Below, piece after piece: positions 21,401 to 30,131 of a stretch of DNA of 64,000 bases. Under the pieces are notes generated by a model, which made no database searches, was not told the origin of the DNA, and saw nothing but the letters and a program-made list of their open reading frames with translations. Position 1 is the first letter of the stretch. Every line of letters starts with the position of its first letter. This DNA is from Stackebrandtia nassauensis DSM 44728 (GTDB lineage Bacteria; Actinomycetota; Actinomycetes; Mycobacteriales; Micromonosporaceae): assembly GCF_000024545.1 (NCBI RefSeq), contig NC_013947.1:4402001-4466000 (forward strand), written 5' to 3'. The translations under genes and the position numbers were made by a program.

Positions 21401-22600
21401 ATGAAGTATCGAGCAGGACGAAAGATCGTCACCGCCGCGTGCGGTCTACTACTCCTGACTTCCCTTGCCTCATGCTCGGTGAACGACAAGAAGTCACCAG
21501 GCACAGTCGACGTTGGACTGCTGACACCGCTTTCCGGCGCCCTCAAAGAGGTCGGCGCGGACGCGAAGGACGCGTTCGACCGTTACATCGACGTGAACGA
21601 CGGCAAACTCGGCGGACGAAAGATCAACCTGTCCATTCGCGACGAGGGCGACGACCCGAAGACCTCACTGCCATCGGCCAAGAAGCTGATGCAGGACGAC
21701 AACGTCGACGTCATCGTGGGCGCCGCCAGCTCCGCGAACTACATCGCCGTCGCCCCGGAGGCCACCAAGGCCGAAGTCCCCCTGCTCGGATACGGCGGAC
21801 AGCCCCCATTGGACGATGCGGGCATCGACTTCAAGTGGCTGTGGCAGACCTCCTTCTCCACCAGCCAGCTCGGGGCGTCGATCGCGCCCTACATCAAGGA
21901 CAAGGTGGACGGGTCGGTCTACACGATCGCGCCGGACTACGAGGGTGGAAAAGCCGTGATGGGCAGCTTCATCAAGCCCTTCATGGAGGCGGGTGGCAAG
22001 CTCGCCAACGCCGAGAAGGAACCGGCGTGGACGCCGTGGCCGAAGACCATGGACTTCTCCAAGTACTTCGAGGAGGCCGCGGCCAGCGACGCCAAGGCGA
22101 TCTTCGCCTACTACGGCGGCGCCCCGGCCATCGAGTTCGTCAAGCAGTACGCCAAGTCCCCCGCCAAGGACATCCCGCTGTACGGCGCGTTCCTCACCGA
22201 AGGCGCGGTACTGGAAGCGCAAGGCGAAGCCGCCGAGGGCGTCCAGACCGTCATGAACTACGCGCCCGACATCGACAACGCCGCGAACCGCCGGTTCGTG
22301 TCCGAATGGAGTGAGATCAACTCCGACCGCCCCACCAGCCTCTACAGTATGGTCGGCTGGGACGCCGCCCTGGTGCTCGACCAGGCCATCTCCCGGATCC
22401 CTCTTGACGAAGAGGTGACACCGGCGAAGATCAACAAGGCGATGGGGGAACTGGGAACGATCAACAGTTCGCGGGGCTCATGGCAGTTCGACGAGGAGCT
22501 CCACATTCCGATCCAGCGCTGGTACCTGCGTACCGTCGCCAAGGACGGACCATCACTGACCAATGTGGTCACCGAAGACCTGGACACGATCGGCGGCTGA
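21401..22600 (+). CDS. substrate-binding lipoprotein, LivJ-like (Peripla_BP_6 type), without a transporter
   Basis: 399 residues. The N-terminus is a lipoprotein signal: basic start, hydrophobic core, lipobox Leu-Ala-Ser-Cys with Cys25, so the mature protein should be anchored outside the membrane. The rest reads as a two-lobed type 1 binding protein, beginning with Val-Gly-Leu-Leu-Thr-Pro-Leu-Ser-Gly and containing the Asp-Asp-Asn-Val-Asp-Val-Ile-Val-Gly segment usual in branched-chain amino acid, urea or amide receptors. No permease or ATPase of that importer class lies nearby. It heads a plus-strand group with the methyltransferase and Ccr genes, which suggests a role linked to the polyketide, for example sensing or binding a product or precursor; that is inference. 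The start follows GAGGAAGATGCC. Confidence 0.8.
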   Translation: MKYRAGRKIVTAACGLLLLTSLASCSVNDKKSPGTVDVGLLTPLSGALKEVGADAKDAFDRYIDVNDGKLGGRKINLSIRDEGDDPKTSLPSAKKLMQDDNVDVIVGAASSANYIAVAPEATKAEVPLLGYGGQPPLDDAGIDFKWLWQTSFSTSQLGASIAPYIKDKVDGSVYTIAPDYEGGKAVMGSFIKPFMEAGGKLANAEKEPAWTPWPKTMDFSKYFEEAAASDAKAIFAYYGGAPAIEFVKQYAKSPAKDIPLYGAFLTEGAVLEAQGEAAEGVQTVMNYAPDIDNAANRRFVSEWSEINSDRPTSLYSMVGWDAALVLDQAISRIPLDEEVTPAKINKAMGELGTINSSRGSWQFDEELHIPIQRWYLRTVAKDGPSLTNVVTEDLDTIGG

Positions 22601-22652
22601 TTCCCCACATCAGCCTTGCCACCCGATATCCATTACGAAAGGACGCTCTTGC

Positions 22653-23450
22653 ATGAGCACCAAGGATTACATCTTCGACACCGGCTCTGAACTCGGCGAA
22701 AAGCACGTGGAATACCTGGAGAAGATGCTCGACGGGCCCACCACCATGGTGCTGTCCAGCCTCGACATCCAGCCCGGTCAGCGGTGTCTCGAAGTCGGAT
22801 TCGGCGGTGGATCGATCGCGCGGTGGATGTCCGACCGCGTCGGCCCGACCGGTAAGGTCGTCGCCCTCGACCTCGACATCGACCACCTCGAGCCCCGCCC
22901 CAACCTCGAGGTGCTCAGCCACGACATCAACGAGGGCCTTCCGGCGAGCGCCCAGGGTCCCTACGACGTCATCCACGCCCGCCAGGTCCTGATGCACCTG
23001 CCGCAGCGCGAGGCCATCTTCAAGCACCTGGTCGACTCGCTCGCCCCCGGCGGCTGGCTGGTCATCGGCGACATGACCGACCGCGAGCGCACCGTCAAGG
23101 CGGCTCCCAGCCAGGCCGACAAAGAGCTGTGGGACAAGATCCAGCACATGAACCACCACCTCGTCGGAAAGCCGCGCGGCATGAACTTCGAGTGGACCCA
23201 CGAGGTCGACGGCCACATGGCCAGCGCCGGGCTGACCAACATCCAGGGCCTGGAGTACTCGCAGGTGACCAAGGGCGGCGGCAACGCGATGATGCTGCAC
23301 CGCAACCTCAACATCCAGGCGGCCCCGCTGCTGCTGCAAGCCGGAGCCACCCAGGAAGAACTCGACCGCTACCGCGAGCTCACCCTCGACCCGGGCTTCC
23401 GCGCCTGGTTCTTCCAGATCATCTACACCTGGGGCCAGAAGGCCGCCTGA
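22653..23450 (+). CDS. SAM-dependent class I methyltransferase
   Basis: 265 residues with a Rossmann-type methyltransferase domain. Motif I is LEVGFGGGSI (46-55), followed by the acidic end of strand 2 in Val-Val-Ala-Leu-Asp-Leu-Asp, and motif IV/post-I features in Tyr-Asp-Val-Ile-His-Ala-Arg and Leu-Ala-Pro-Gly-Gly-Trp. The family includes small-molecule O-, N- and C-methyltransferases, and the substrate cannot be read from sequence. Lying between the lipoprotein and Ccr genes, it is most likely a tailoring enzyme of the polyketide; O-methylation of an enol or pyrone hydroxyl is one plausible job. The ribosome site GAAAGGAC precedes ATG 22653. Confidence 0.85.
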   Translation: MSTKDYIFDTGSELGEKHVEYLEKMLDGPTTMVLSSLDIQPGQRCLEVGFGGGSIARWMSDRVGPTGKVVALDLDIDHLEPRPNLEVLSHDINEGLPASAQGPYDVIHARQVLMHLPQREAIFKHLVDSLAPGGWLVIGDMTDRERTVKAAPSQADKELWDKIQHMNHHLVGKPRGMNFEWTHEVDGHMASAGLTNIQGLEYSQVTKGGGNAMMLHRNLNIQAAPLLLQAGATQEELDRYRELTLDPGFRAWFFQIIYTWGQKAA

Positions 23451-23531
23451 AACTGACACACGACGCTGCCGTCACGCGGTCCTTCCCCGCGTGACGGCGG
23501 CGTCGTCGCCCCGCCTCACCGGAGGTCTCGC

Positions 23532-24863
23532 GTGAAGACCATTCTCGACGCCATCCAAAGCCCCGAATCCACACCGGACGACTTCGCCGCGCTACCCGTA
23601 CCCGAGGAATATCGCGCGGTCACGCTGCGAGCCAACGAAACCGACATGTTCGCCGGGATGGACAGCGCCGACAAGGACCCCCGTCGCTCCCTCCACACCG
23701 AGCACGTGCCCACCCCGAGTCTGGAGCCCGGTGAGGCCCTGGTCGCGGTGATGGCCTCGGCGGTCAACTACAACACGGTGTGGAGCGCGATCTTCGAACC
23801 CATCCCCACCTTCGACTTCCTGCGCCGCTACGGCCGTACCTCCCCGGCCGCCAAACGCCACGACCAGCCCTACCACGTGGTCGGCTCCGACCTGTCCGGA
23901 GTGGTGCTTCGGGTCGGCCCCGGCGTCAACGCCTGGCGCCCCGGCGACCACGTCGTCGCCCACTGTCTGTCGGTCGAGCTGGAGGCCGCCGCGGGTCACA
24001 ACGACACCATGTTGGACCCCGAACAGCGCATCTGGGGTTTCGAGACCAACTTCGGCGGCCTGGCCGAACTGGCGGTGGTGAAGGCCAACCAGCTGATGCC
24101 CAAACCGGATCACCTCACCTGGGAGGAATCCGCGTGCGTCGGGCTGGTGAACTCCACCGTCTACCGCCAACTGGTGTCCCTCAACGGTGCTGGCATGAAA
24201 CTGGGCGACAACGTCCTGATCTGGGGCGCCTCGGGCGGCCTGGGCTCCTACGCCGTCCAGTACGCCCTCGCCTCCGGCGCCACCCCCGTCTGCGTGGTCT
24301 CATCTCCGGAGAAGGCCGAGCTGTGCCGGTCCATGGGCGCCGAAGCCATCATCGACCGCAACGCCGAGGGCTACCGGTTCTGGCAGGACGCCCACACCCA
24401 GGACCCCAAGGAGTGGAAGCGCTTCGGCGCCCGCATCCGCGAACTCACCGGCGGCGAGGACGTCGACATCGTCTTCGAACACCCCGGCCGCGAGACCTTC
24501 GGCGCCTCCGTCTTCGTCACCCGCCGAGGCGGCACCATCGTCACCTGCGCGTCCACATCGGGCCACGTCCACGAATACGACAACCGCTACCTGTGGATGA
24601 GCGTCAAACGCATCATCGGCTCCCACTTCGCCAACTACGCCGAAGCCTGGGCGGCCAACCGCTTGGTGAGCAAAGCCAAGATCCACCCGACCCTGTCGAA
24701 GGTCTACCCACTGGAGCAGACGGGACAGGCAGCCCACGACGTCCACACAAACAGCCACCACGGCAAAATCGGTGTGCTTTGCCTATCACCGCGAGAGGGG
24801 CTCGGTGTTCGCGACGAGGCGACCCGCCAGCGGCACCTCAACGCGATCAACCGGTTCCGGTGA
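23532..24863 (+). CDS. ccr: crotonyl-CoA carboxylase/reductase
   Basis: 443 residues of the MDR superfamily. Ccr-specific blocks are present: Asn-Tyr-Asn-Thr-Val-Trp near the N-terminus, Trp-Gly-Phe-Glu-Thr-Asn-Phe-Gly-Gly, the NADPH loop Gly-Ala-Ser-Gly-Gly-Leu-Gly near 232-240, and His-Glu-Tyr-Asp-Asn-Arg-Tyr-Leu-Trp-Met. The Asn, Phe-Glu and His in these blocks correspond to residues that hold CO2 in characterised Ccr enzymes. The family converts crotonyl-CoA or other 2-enoyl-CoAs with NADPH and CO2 to ethylmalonyl-CoA or longer alkylmalonyl-CoA. Inside a PKS cluster this implies that at least one AT takes a non-methyl branched extender. The start is GTG at 23532 with CGGAGG just upstream. 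Confidence 0.92.
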   Translation: MKTILDAIQSPESTPDDFAALPVPEEYRAVTLRANETDMFAGMDSADKDPRRSLHTEHVPTPSLEPGEALVAVMASAVNYNTVWSAIFEPIPTFDFLRRYGRTSPAAKRHDQPYHVVGSDLSGVVLRVGPGVNAWRPGDHVVAHCLSVELEAAAGHNDTMLDPEQRIWGFETNFGGLAELAVVKANQLMPKPDHLTWEESACVGLVNSTVYRQLVSLNGAGMKLGDNVLIWGASGGLGSYAVQYALASGATPVCVVSSPEKAELCRSMGAEAIIDRNAEGYRFWQDAHTQDPKEWKRFGARIRELTGGEDVDIVFEHPGRETFGASVFVTRRGGTIVTCASTSGHVHEYDNRYLWMSVKRIIGSHFANYAEAWAANRLVSKAKIHPTLSKVYPLEQTGQAAHDVHTNSHHGKIGVLCLSPREGLGVRDEATRQRHLNAINRFR

Positions 24864-24905
24864 AAGCCTCGGCCGCCGCGATCGTCGGCGAGCTCGAAAA
24901 CTAAC

Positions 24906-27857
24906 CTAGCCGGGCTCGGGTAGCCCCAGCTCGTTCAGTATCCGCAGAGCTCGTTCTCGCGTTGTGCGGGCCGTTTTGACTTCGCCCAGTCCTTCGTGTG
25001 CGTCCGCGAGGACTGTGAGGGCGAGCGCGTGCGAGCGGAGTCTGGTCTCGGCGAAGACCTCCGCCGAGTAGGTGGCAGCGGCCTTCGCCCGCGCATGGTC
25101 TTTCTTGCCGTTGTGGGCACGTGCGAGTTGAAGCATTCCGATGGCGCGCAGTTTCGTACTCGCGGCGTCCAGGTCAATGAGTTCCAACTGCTTCAGGGCG
25201 TTGTCGTAATCCTCGAGATCGCAATAGATGTCGGCGATGCTGGTCCTGATGAGGCGCGACTGTATCCGGCTGTTGTCAGCTGTCAGTTCCAGGGCATGTT
25301 CAAAATCCTGTATCGCCTCACGGTATTGACCACGCGCGTGGCGTATATCAGCGCGGAACATGATCACCTGCGTCCACGAACCGGGGTCCAGCTCCACTTC
25401 AGAATCAAGGATGGGTCGCAGCAATCCTTCGGCTTCATCAACACGCCCCGTCTCGCACAAGAAGGTCACAAAGGCCATCCTTGCGTCTATTTCCATTGCA
25501 CCGGTGGGATTGTGGTCGAAGTACTTGCGCGCGCCGTCGAACAGCGTCTCGGCCTCGGCATAGCGACCTGTTACGCGGTAAAGATTGGCCAAGGCGGCAG
25601 TGCTCGCGAGAATCGTGTACTGGTGTTGCGCCTCGTTGGCTAGCCGCAATGCCGTTCGAAAGTGGTCTTCGGCCAGGGTCATCTCACCATTGCTGAAGCG
25701 GGCATCTCCGTGAGTGAAATGGTAGAAACCCGTTTCGTCGCGGTGTATGTCCAACGCCTTCTGTCCGAACTTCACATCCCCTGGGTTGTCACCCGCTTCG
25801 GCGCACAGCTGCGCCTTCACATCAAACATGGCTTGTGCTGCTTCGGTGTCCCCACGTTCCAGGGCGGCCGCGAGCTGGTCATCGACCAGCGGGGCGGCCA
25901 CCGATATGTTCTCACCCAACCGCACAAACGCCACCACCGTGTGAACCAGACGCCAAAAGCTTGAGTGAGCACGCCAAGCCGAAACCGCGGCGATCACATT
26001 GTTGTAGTCGTGACTGTTGAGCACGCGGCAGTTGTCGTGGTACCAACCGATTACCTGATTAGCGACGTGAATCTCGCTGCCGGTCGCTTGAGCCTTTTTC
26101 TTGGCGTACTCGCGGGTGAGGTCATGGAACCGGTATCGACCTGGGCGATGCTCATCGATGAGGCTCGCGGTGGTCAAGCGGTCGAAGTCCTTGCCAGTGC
26201 CCAGTTCCAATGCCAACGCTTGCGGAAAGTCATCACCGGGGATGAGAGCGAGCTGGCACAGCAGCTGTTGGGCTTCTGCTGTCAAACTCTGGAAAGACTG
26301 GTCCAGGGCAGTGGCAATCGTCGAGTCGCCGTCGACGGAAAGCAGGTCAAGGCGGTCCGGGTTGCCGAGTTCATCGGCCAACTGCTTGGCGGTGCGTCCC
26401 GAGCCATCCACGAGTAGCGCGGCCGAGATCCGCAACGCCAACGGCAGATGTCCACAAAGTTCGGCAATACGACGCGTGGAGCCACGGTCGATGCTCAAGC
26501 CAGCCGTACTCGCGGATTTGGCCAGAAGATCGACGGACTCAAGGTGATTCAAGGGCGAAAGGAAAAGCGGCACCGTGTCATCAACGGCGGTGAGTCCTGT
26601 GAGCCGATTTCGGCTGGTGGCAACCGTGAAGGCGTTCGGCGACGACGGTATGAGAGGTCGAATCTGGTCGGCGTTCTTGGCATTGTCGAGTACGACCAGT
26701 ATGCGTTTTCCGTCGGTCAATGACCGATACAAGGCTGCCGCTTCGTCGACATCGGATGGTATCGAAACGCTCGGATCCCGCAGCGCTCGGATGAAACGGC
26801 CGAGTGCTTCATGTGCCGAGACGGGGGCACCGGAATCGAATCCGCGCAGATTGATGAAGAACTGCCCGTCGGGGAACTGGTCGCGGTTCTCATGTGCCCA
26901 GTGAATGGCCAGAGCGGTCTTGCCGACCCCGGCGGCTCCAACAACCACACAGGAACGAGACTTGTCGCTGTCGTGAAACTGCCTGGTCAATGCCGTAAGC
27001 GCGATGTTGCGTCCGACAAATCCCGCGGGTTTGATCGGCAGTTGAGCGGGCACGGACTTTCCGGGCTGAACATACGACGGCCGCACGGGCCGGTCCGGAC
27101 GAGTCGAGGCGTTGTCGGACAGGTCCAGTACCGGATCGCGTCGCAGTATCGCAGCGTGTCTTTCCCGCAACGAGACGTCCGGATCGAGGCCCAGGTTCTC
27201 GGCGAGGTCTGTCCGCAAACGCTCGTACGCTTCGAGTGCCTCAGGTGTCCTGCCGTCTCGATACAGCGCCAGCATCAGCAAGTCGGTCAAGCGTTGCCGG
27301 AACGGGTGTTCCAGGACCAGCAGCCGAAGCTCACCGATCACCTGCGAATGGTCGCCGTGTGCGAGTTCGGCGTCGAGGCGTTCCTCCAGCGCGGCCAGCC
27401 ATATTCCTCCGAGCCTGGCTACCTCGGTGTTGATGAGCCTGCCTTCCAGGCCGCTGTACGCGCTGCCCTGCCACAATCCGAGTGCCGTGCGCAAGACCGC
27501 TAGCCGCTGCGCGTTGTCCCGCCGCAGGAACAGTTCACGGGCTTCACGTACCTTCTGTTCGAAGAGAATCGCGTCGCAGGTGGCGCCATCCATATTGAGG
27601 CGATAACCGTCCCCGGCCGATTCCAAGCGCTCAGCCCCCAAGACTTTTCGCAGCCGAGAAGCGGCGTGTCTGACTTGGCGAAGCGCCGTTTCCGGTGGAT
27701 CACCGTCCCATATGCCCTCGATGAGGCGGGCCATGGAGACACCGTGTCCGGCATCAATCAGAAGCACCGCCAGTAGCCGCTTCCCGATGCGGCCTCGCAC
27801 GTCGACACGAGACTCAGCTCTCGTCACTTCCAGTGGGCCAAGAACCCGAAAGTCCAA
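24906..27857 (-). CDS. SARP/AfsR-type transcriptional regulator (DBD-BTAD-NB-ARC-TPR)
   Basis: 983 residues: OmpR-like winged-helix domain (about 1-95), bacterial transcriptional activation domain (100-245), NB-ARC ATPase (from about 275, P-loop GAAGVGKTA near 304-312, Leu-Val-Val-Leu-Asp Walker B) and a C-terminal array of TPR-like helices (from about 600). This is the layout of AfsR-type activators that switch on antibiotic clusters by binding direct repeats in promoters. The start is TTG 27857, supported by AGGAGAGACGG. Its base composition looks clearly lower in GC than the PKS genes and the downstream importer, with more A/T-ending codons, which suggests separate acquisition. It converges on ccr with a 42-base gap and is the obvious pathway-specific regulator of the cluster; the target sites are not proven. 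Confidence 0.88.
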   Translation of the reverse strand: MDFRVLGPLEVTRAESRVDVRGRIGKRLLAVLLIDAGHGVSMARLIEGIWDGDPPETALRQVRHAASRLRKVLGAERLESAGDGYRLNMDGATCDAILFEQKVREARELFLRRDNAQRLAVLRTALGLWQGSAYSGLEGRLINTEVARLGGIWLAALEERLDAELAHGDHSQVIGELRLLVLEHPFRQRLTDLLMLALYRDGRTPEALEAYERLRTDLAENLGLDPDVSLRERHAAILRRDPVLDLSDNASTRPDRPVRPSYVQPGKSVPAQLPIKPAGFVGRNIALTALTRQFHDSDKSRSCVVVGAAGVGKTALAIHWAHENRDQFPDGQFFINLRGFDSGAPVSAHEALGRFIRALRDPSVSIPSDVDEAAALYRSLTDGKRILVVLDNAKNADQIRPLIPSSPNAFTVATSRNRLTGLTAVDDTVPLFLSPLNHLESVDLLAKSASTAGLSIDRGSTRRIAELCGHLPLALRISAALLVDGSGRTAKQLADELGNPDRLDLLSVDGDSTIATALDQSFQSLTAEAQQLLCQLALIPGDDFPQALALELGTGKDFDRLTTASLIDEHRPGRYRFHDLTREYAKKKAQATGSEIHVANQVIGWYHDNCRVLNSHDYNNVIAAVSAWRAHSSFWRLVHTVVAFVRLGENISVAAPLVDDQLAAALERGDTEAAQAMFDVKAQLCAEAGDNPGDVKFGQKALDIHRDETGFYHFTHGDARFSNGEMTLAEDHFRTALRLANEAQHQYTILASTAALANLYRVTGRYAEAETLFDGARKYFDHNPTGAMEIDARMAFVTFLCETGRVDEAEGLLRPILDSEVELDPGSWTQVIMFRADIRHARGQYREAIQDFEHALELTADNSRIQSRLIRTSIADIYCDLEDYDNALKQLELIDLDAASTKLRAIGMLQLARAHNGKKDHARAKAAATYSAEVFAETRLRSHALALTVLADAHEGLGEVKTARTTRERALRILNELGLPEPG

Positions 27858-27942
27858 CGTCCGTCTCTCCTAGTCGAGTACCGAAACCCAACTTATCCAG
27901 AAGCTCATGGCCTCGAAGCGTTTGGACGCGAGCACAGACGAA

Positions 27943-27970
27943 CTGCCCCGAGTCTGTCGACTCGGGGCAG
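27943..27970 (-). terminator. perfect 12-base-pair hairpin after the oligopeptide importer operon
   Basis: CTGCCCCGAGTC pairs exactly with GACTCGGGGCAG around a TGTC loop. It lies 16 bases beyond the stop of the last importer gene and before the SARP start. There is no long U-tract, as is usual for actinobacterial terminators. Confidence 0.75.
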
Positions 27971-27985
27971 TCAAAGGTTGATCAA

Positions 27986-29098
27986 TCAGGCGGCGTGCAG
28001 GACGTCCCGTGGTGCCGCGTAGTGGCAGGCGTTGGGGTGGTCGGCGCCGGGGCGGATCTGCAGCAGCGGCTGTTCGTCGCGGCAGTTGTCCGGGACCTGG
28101 TCGGCGTAGGAGGTGCTGTCCTTCTGTTCCGGGGTCGCGGTCTTGGCCCATTCCTGACGGGCCTTGAAACAGCGGGTGCGGAACCGGCAGCCCGACGGCG
28201 GGTTGGCCGGGGACGGCACGTCGCCTTCCAGGATGATCTCGGCCTTGTGTTCACGCGCCTTGGGGTCCGGCACCGGAACAGCTGAGAGCAATGCCTGGGT
28301 GTACGGGTGCATCGGGGATTCGTAGATCTCGTCCTCGGTACCCAGCTCCGCCACGCTGCCCAGGTACATGACCGCTACCCGGTCAGCGATGTGGCGGACG
28401 ACCGACAGGTCGTGAGCGATGAAGATGTACGACAGCCCCAGCTCGTCCTGAAGCTCTTCCAGCAGGTTGATGACCTGCCCCTGAATCGACACGTCCAACG
28501 CCGAGACCGGCTCGTCGCACAGCAGGATCTCCGGTTTGAGGGCGAGCGCGCGGGCGATGCCGATGCGCTGCCGCTGCCCACCGGAGAACTGGTGCGGGTA
28601 CCGGTTGATGTGATCCGGGTTCAGGCCCACCACGTCGAGCAGGTCCTGAATCGCCTTTCGACGCCCAGACTTCGGCACCACGTCGGGGTGAATGACGAAG
28701 GGTTCGCCGATGATGTCGCCGACGGTCATGCGCGGGTTCAACGACGTGTACGGGTCCTGGAACACCATCTGCACGTTGCGCCGCAACCGATGCAGACCCT
28801 TGCGGCCCAATCGGGTGATGTCCTCGCCCTTGACGCGGATGCCGCCAGAGGTCGGCCGCTCCAGGCCCACCAACAGCTTCGCCAAGGTGGACTTACCGCA
28901 GCCCGACTCCCCCACTACGCCGAGGGTCTCGCCCTTGCGCAGTGACAGTGAGACGCCGTCGACGGCCTTGACCGCGCCGATCTTCTTCTTGAAGACGACT
29001 CCGGCACGGATCGGGAAGTGCTTGACGAGGTTGTCGACTTCCAGAACGGTCTCTCCCGCGGCGGCGGTGCCCGCGGCGACCGTGGTGGGCTCATTCAT
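27986..29098 (-). CDS. oppF: oligopeptide/dipeptide ABC importer, ATPase 2 (OppF/DppF type)
   Basis: 370 residues with a full ABC ATPase: Walker A GESGCGKST, signature Phe-Ser-Gly-Gly-Gln-Arg-Gln-Arg, Walker B Leu-Leu-Cys-Asp-Glu-Pro, switch His, then the oligo_HPY C-terminal region with a Cys cluster (Cys-Arg-Phe-Arg-Thr-Arg-Cys) found in Opp/Dpp ATPases. It hydrolyses ATP at the inner face to drive peptide or related solute uptake with OppD and the two permeases. The ATG overlaps the end of oppD by 8 bases and has GGAGGTCATGAACG as ribosome site. The solute could be peptides, nickel or opines; sequence alone does not decide. Confidence 0.92.
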   Translation of the reverse strand: MNEPTTVAAGTAAAGETVLEVDNLVKHFPIRAGVVFKKKIGAVKAVDGVSLSLRKGETLGVVGESGCGKSTLAKLLVGLERPTSGGIRVKGEDITRLGRKGLHRLRRNVQMVFQDPYTSLNPRMTVGDIIGEPFVIHPDVVPKSGRRKAIQDLLDVVGLNPDHINRYPHQFSGGQRQRIGIARALALKPEILLCDEPVSALDVSIQGQVINLLEELQDELGLSYIFIAHDLSVVRHIADRVAVMYLGSVAELGTEDEIYESPMHPYTQALLSAVPVPDPKAREHKAEIILEGDVPSPANPPSGCRFRTRCFKARQEWAKTATPEQKDSTSYADQVPDNCRDEQPLLQIRPGADHPNACHYAAPRDVLHAA

Positions 29099-30125
29099 CG
29101 TTCATGACCTCCGACGAGAAGTGGCATGCCGCGAAACGCTCTCCGGTGAACTGCAACAGTTCGGGGTCGTCAGTGCGGCAGACGTCCTGGGCATAACCGC
29201 AGCGCGGCGCGAACGAACAGCCGGGTGGGATGTTCGTCAGCACCGGCGGCAGACCCGCGATGACCTCCAGCCGCTGTCCCTTGACGTCCAGGCGCGGGAT
29301 CGACTTCAGCAGCGCCTTGGTGTACGGGTGAGCCGGTTTCTCGAAGATCTCGTGAATGGTGGCCTGTTCGACCGCGCGGCCCGCGTACATGACGGTCACG
29401 TCGTCGGCGACGTCGGCGACCACGCCGAGGTCGTGGGTGATCAGGATCAGACCCATCTGACGTTCGGCCTGGATCTCGGCGAGCAGTCGCATGATCTGCG
29501 CCTGCACCGTCACGTCCAGGGCCGTGGTCGGTTCGTCGGCGATCAGGATCTCGGGATCCAGTGCCAGCGCCATCGCGATCATGACGCGCTGTCGCATACC
29601 GCCGGAGAACTGGTGCGGGTACTCGTCGACGCGCTGTTTCGCGGCCGGGATCTTCACCAGGTCCAGCAGCTCGATGGCGCGTTTCCTGGCGTCGGAGCGG
29701 GACATGCCGCGGTGGATGCGGAACAGCTCGCCCAGCTGGAAGCCCACTGTCCACACCGGGTTCAGCGCGGACAGGGCGTCCTGGAACACCATCGCGATGT
29801 GGTTGGCCCGTACCGGGCGCATCTCCTTGGCCTTGAGCTTCAACAGGTCCACGCCACGGAACAGGACCTCGCCATCGGCGATTCTGGCCGGTGGGATGTC
29901 GAGGATGCCCATGATGGCCTGGGACGTGACGCTCTTGCCGGAACCGGACTCTCCGACGATGGCCAGGGTCTGTCCCTCTTCGAGGGTGAAGTTCACGCCG
30001 TTGACGGCCTTCGCCTTGCCCTCACGGGTGTTGAACTCGACCTGGAGGTTCTTGACGCGCAACAACGGGGCGCTCGGGTCGAGTCCGGCGAGGACGTCCT
30101 TTTTTGCTATTTCAACAGTGGTCAT
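29091..30125 (-). CDS. oppD: oligopeptide/dipeptide ABC importer, ATPase 1 (OppD/DppD type)
   Basis: 344 residues: Walker A GESGSGKSV, signature Phe-Ser-Gly-Gly-Met-Arg-Gln-Arg, Walker B Ile-Leu-Ile-Ala-Asp-Glu-Pro, then the oligo_HPY extension with the Cys-containing Gly-Cys-Ser-Phe-Ala-Pro-Arg-Cys motif. It is the D-type partner of the following F-type ATPase; the two form the heterodimer that powers uptake. It starts 6 bases after the oppC stop and overlaps oppF. Confidence 0.92.
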   Translation of the reverse strand: MTTVEIAKKDVLAGLDPSAPLLRVKNLQVEFNTREGKAKAVNGVNFTLEEGQTLAIVGESGSGKSVTSQAIMGILDIPPARIADGEVLFRGVDLLKLKAKEMRPVRANHIAMVFQDALSALNPVWTVGFQLGELFRIHRGMSRSDARKRAIELLDLVKIPAAKQRVDEYPHQFSGGMRQRVMIAMALALDPEILIADEPTTALDVTVQAQIMRLLAEIQAERQMGLILITHDLGVVADVADDVTVMYAGRAVEQATIHEIFEKPAHPYTKALLKSIPRLDVKGQRLEVIAGLPPVLTNIPPGCSFAPRCGYAQDVCRTDDPELLQFTGERFAACHFSSEVMNDE

Positions 30126-30131
30126 GTGTCA

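Noticed and set aside
24912-24926. GGGCT/AGCCC hairpin as a terminator
   Set aside because: It lies within the end of the SARP coding region and is short; not enough to call.
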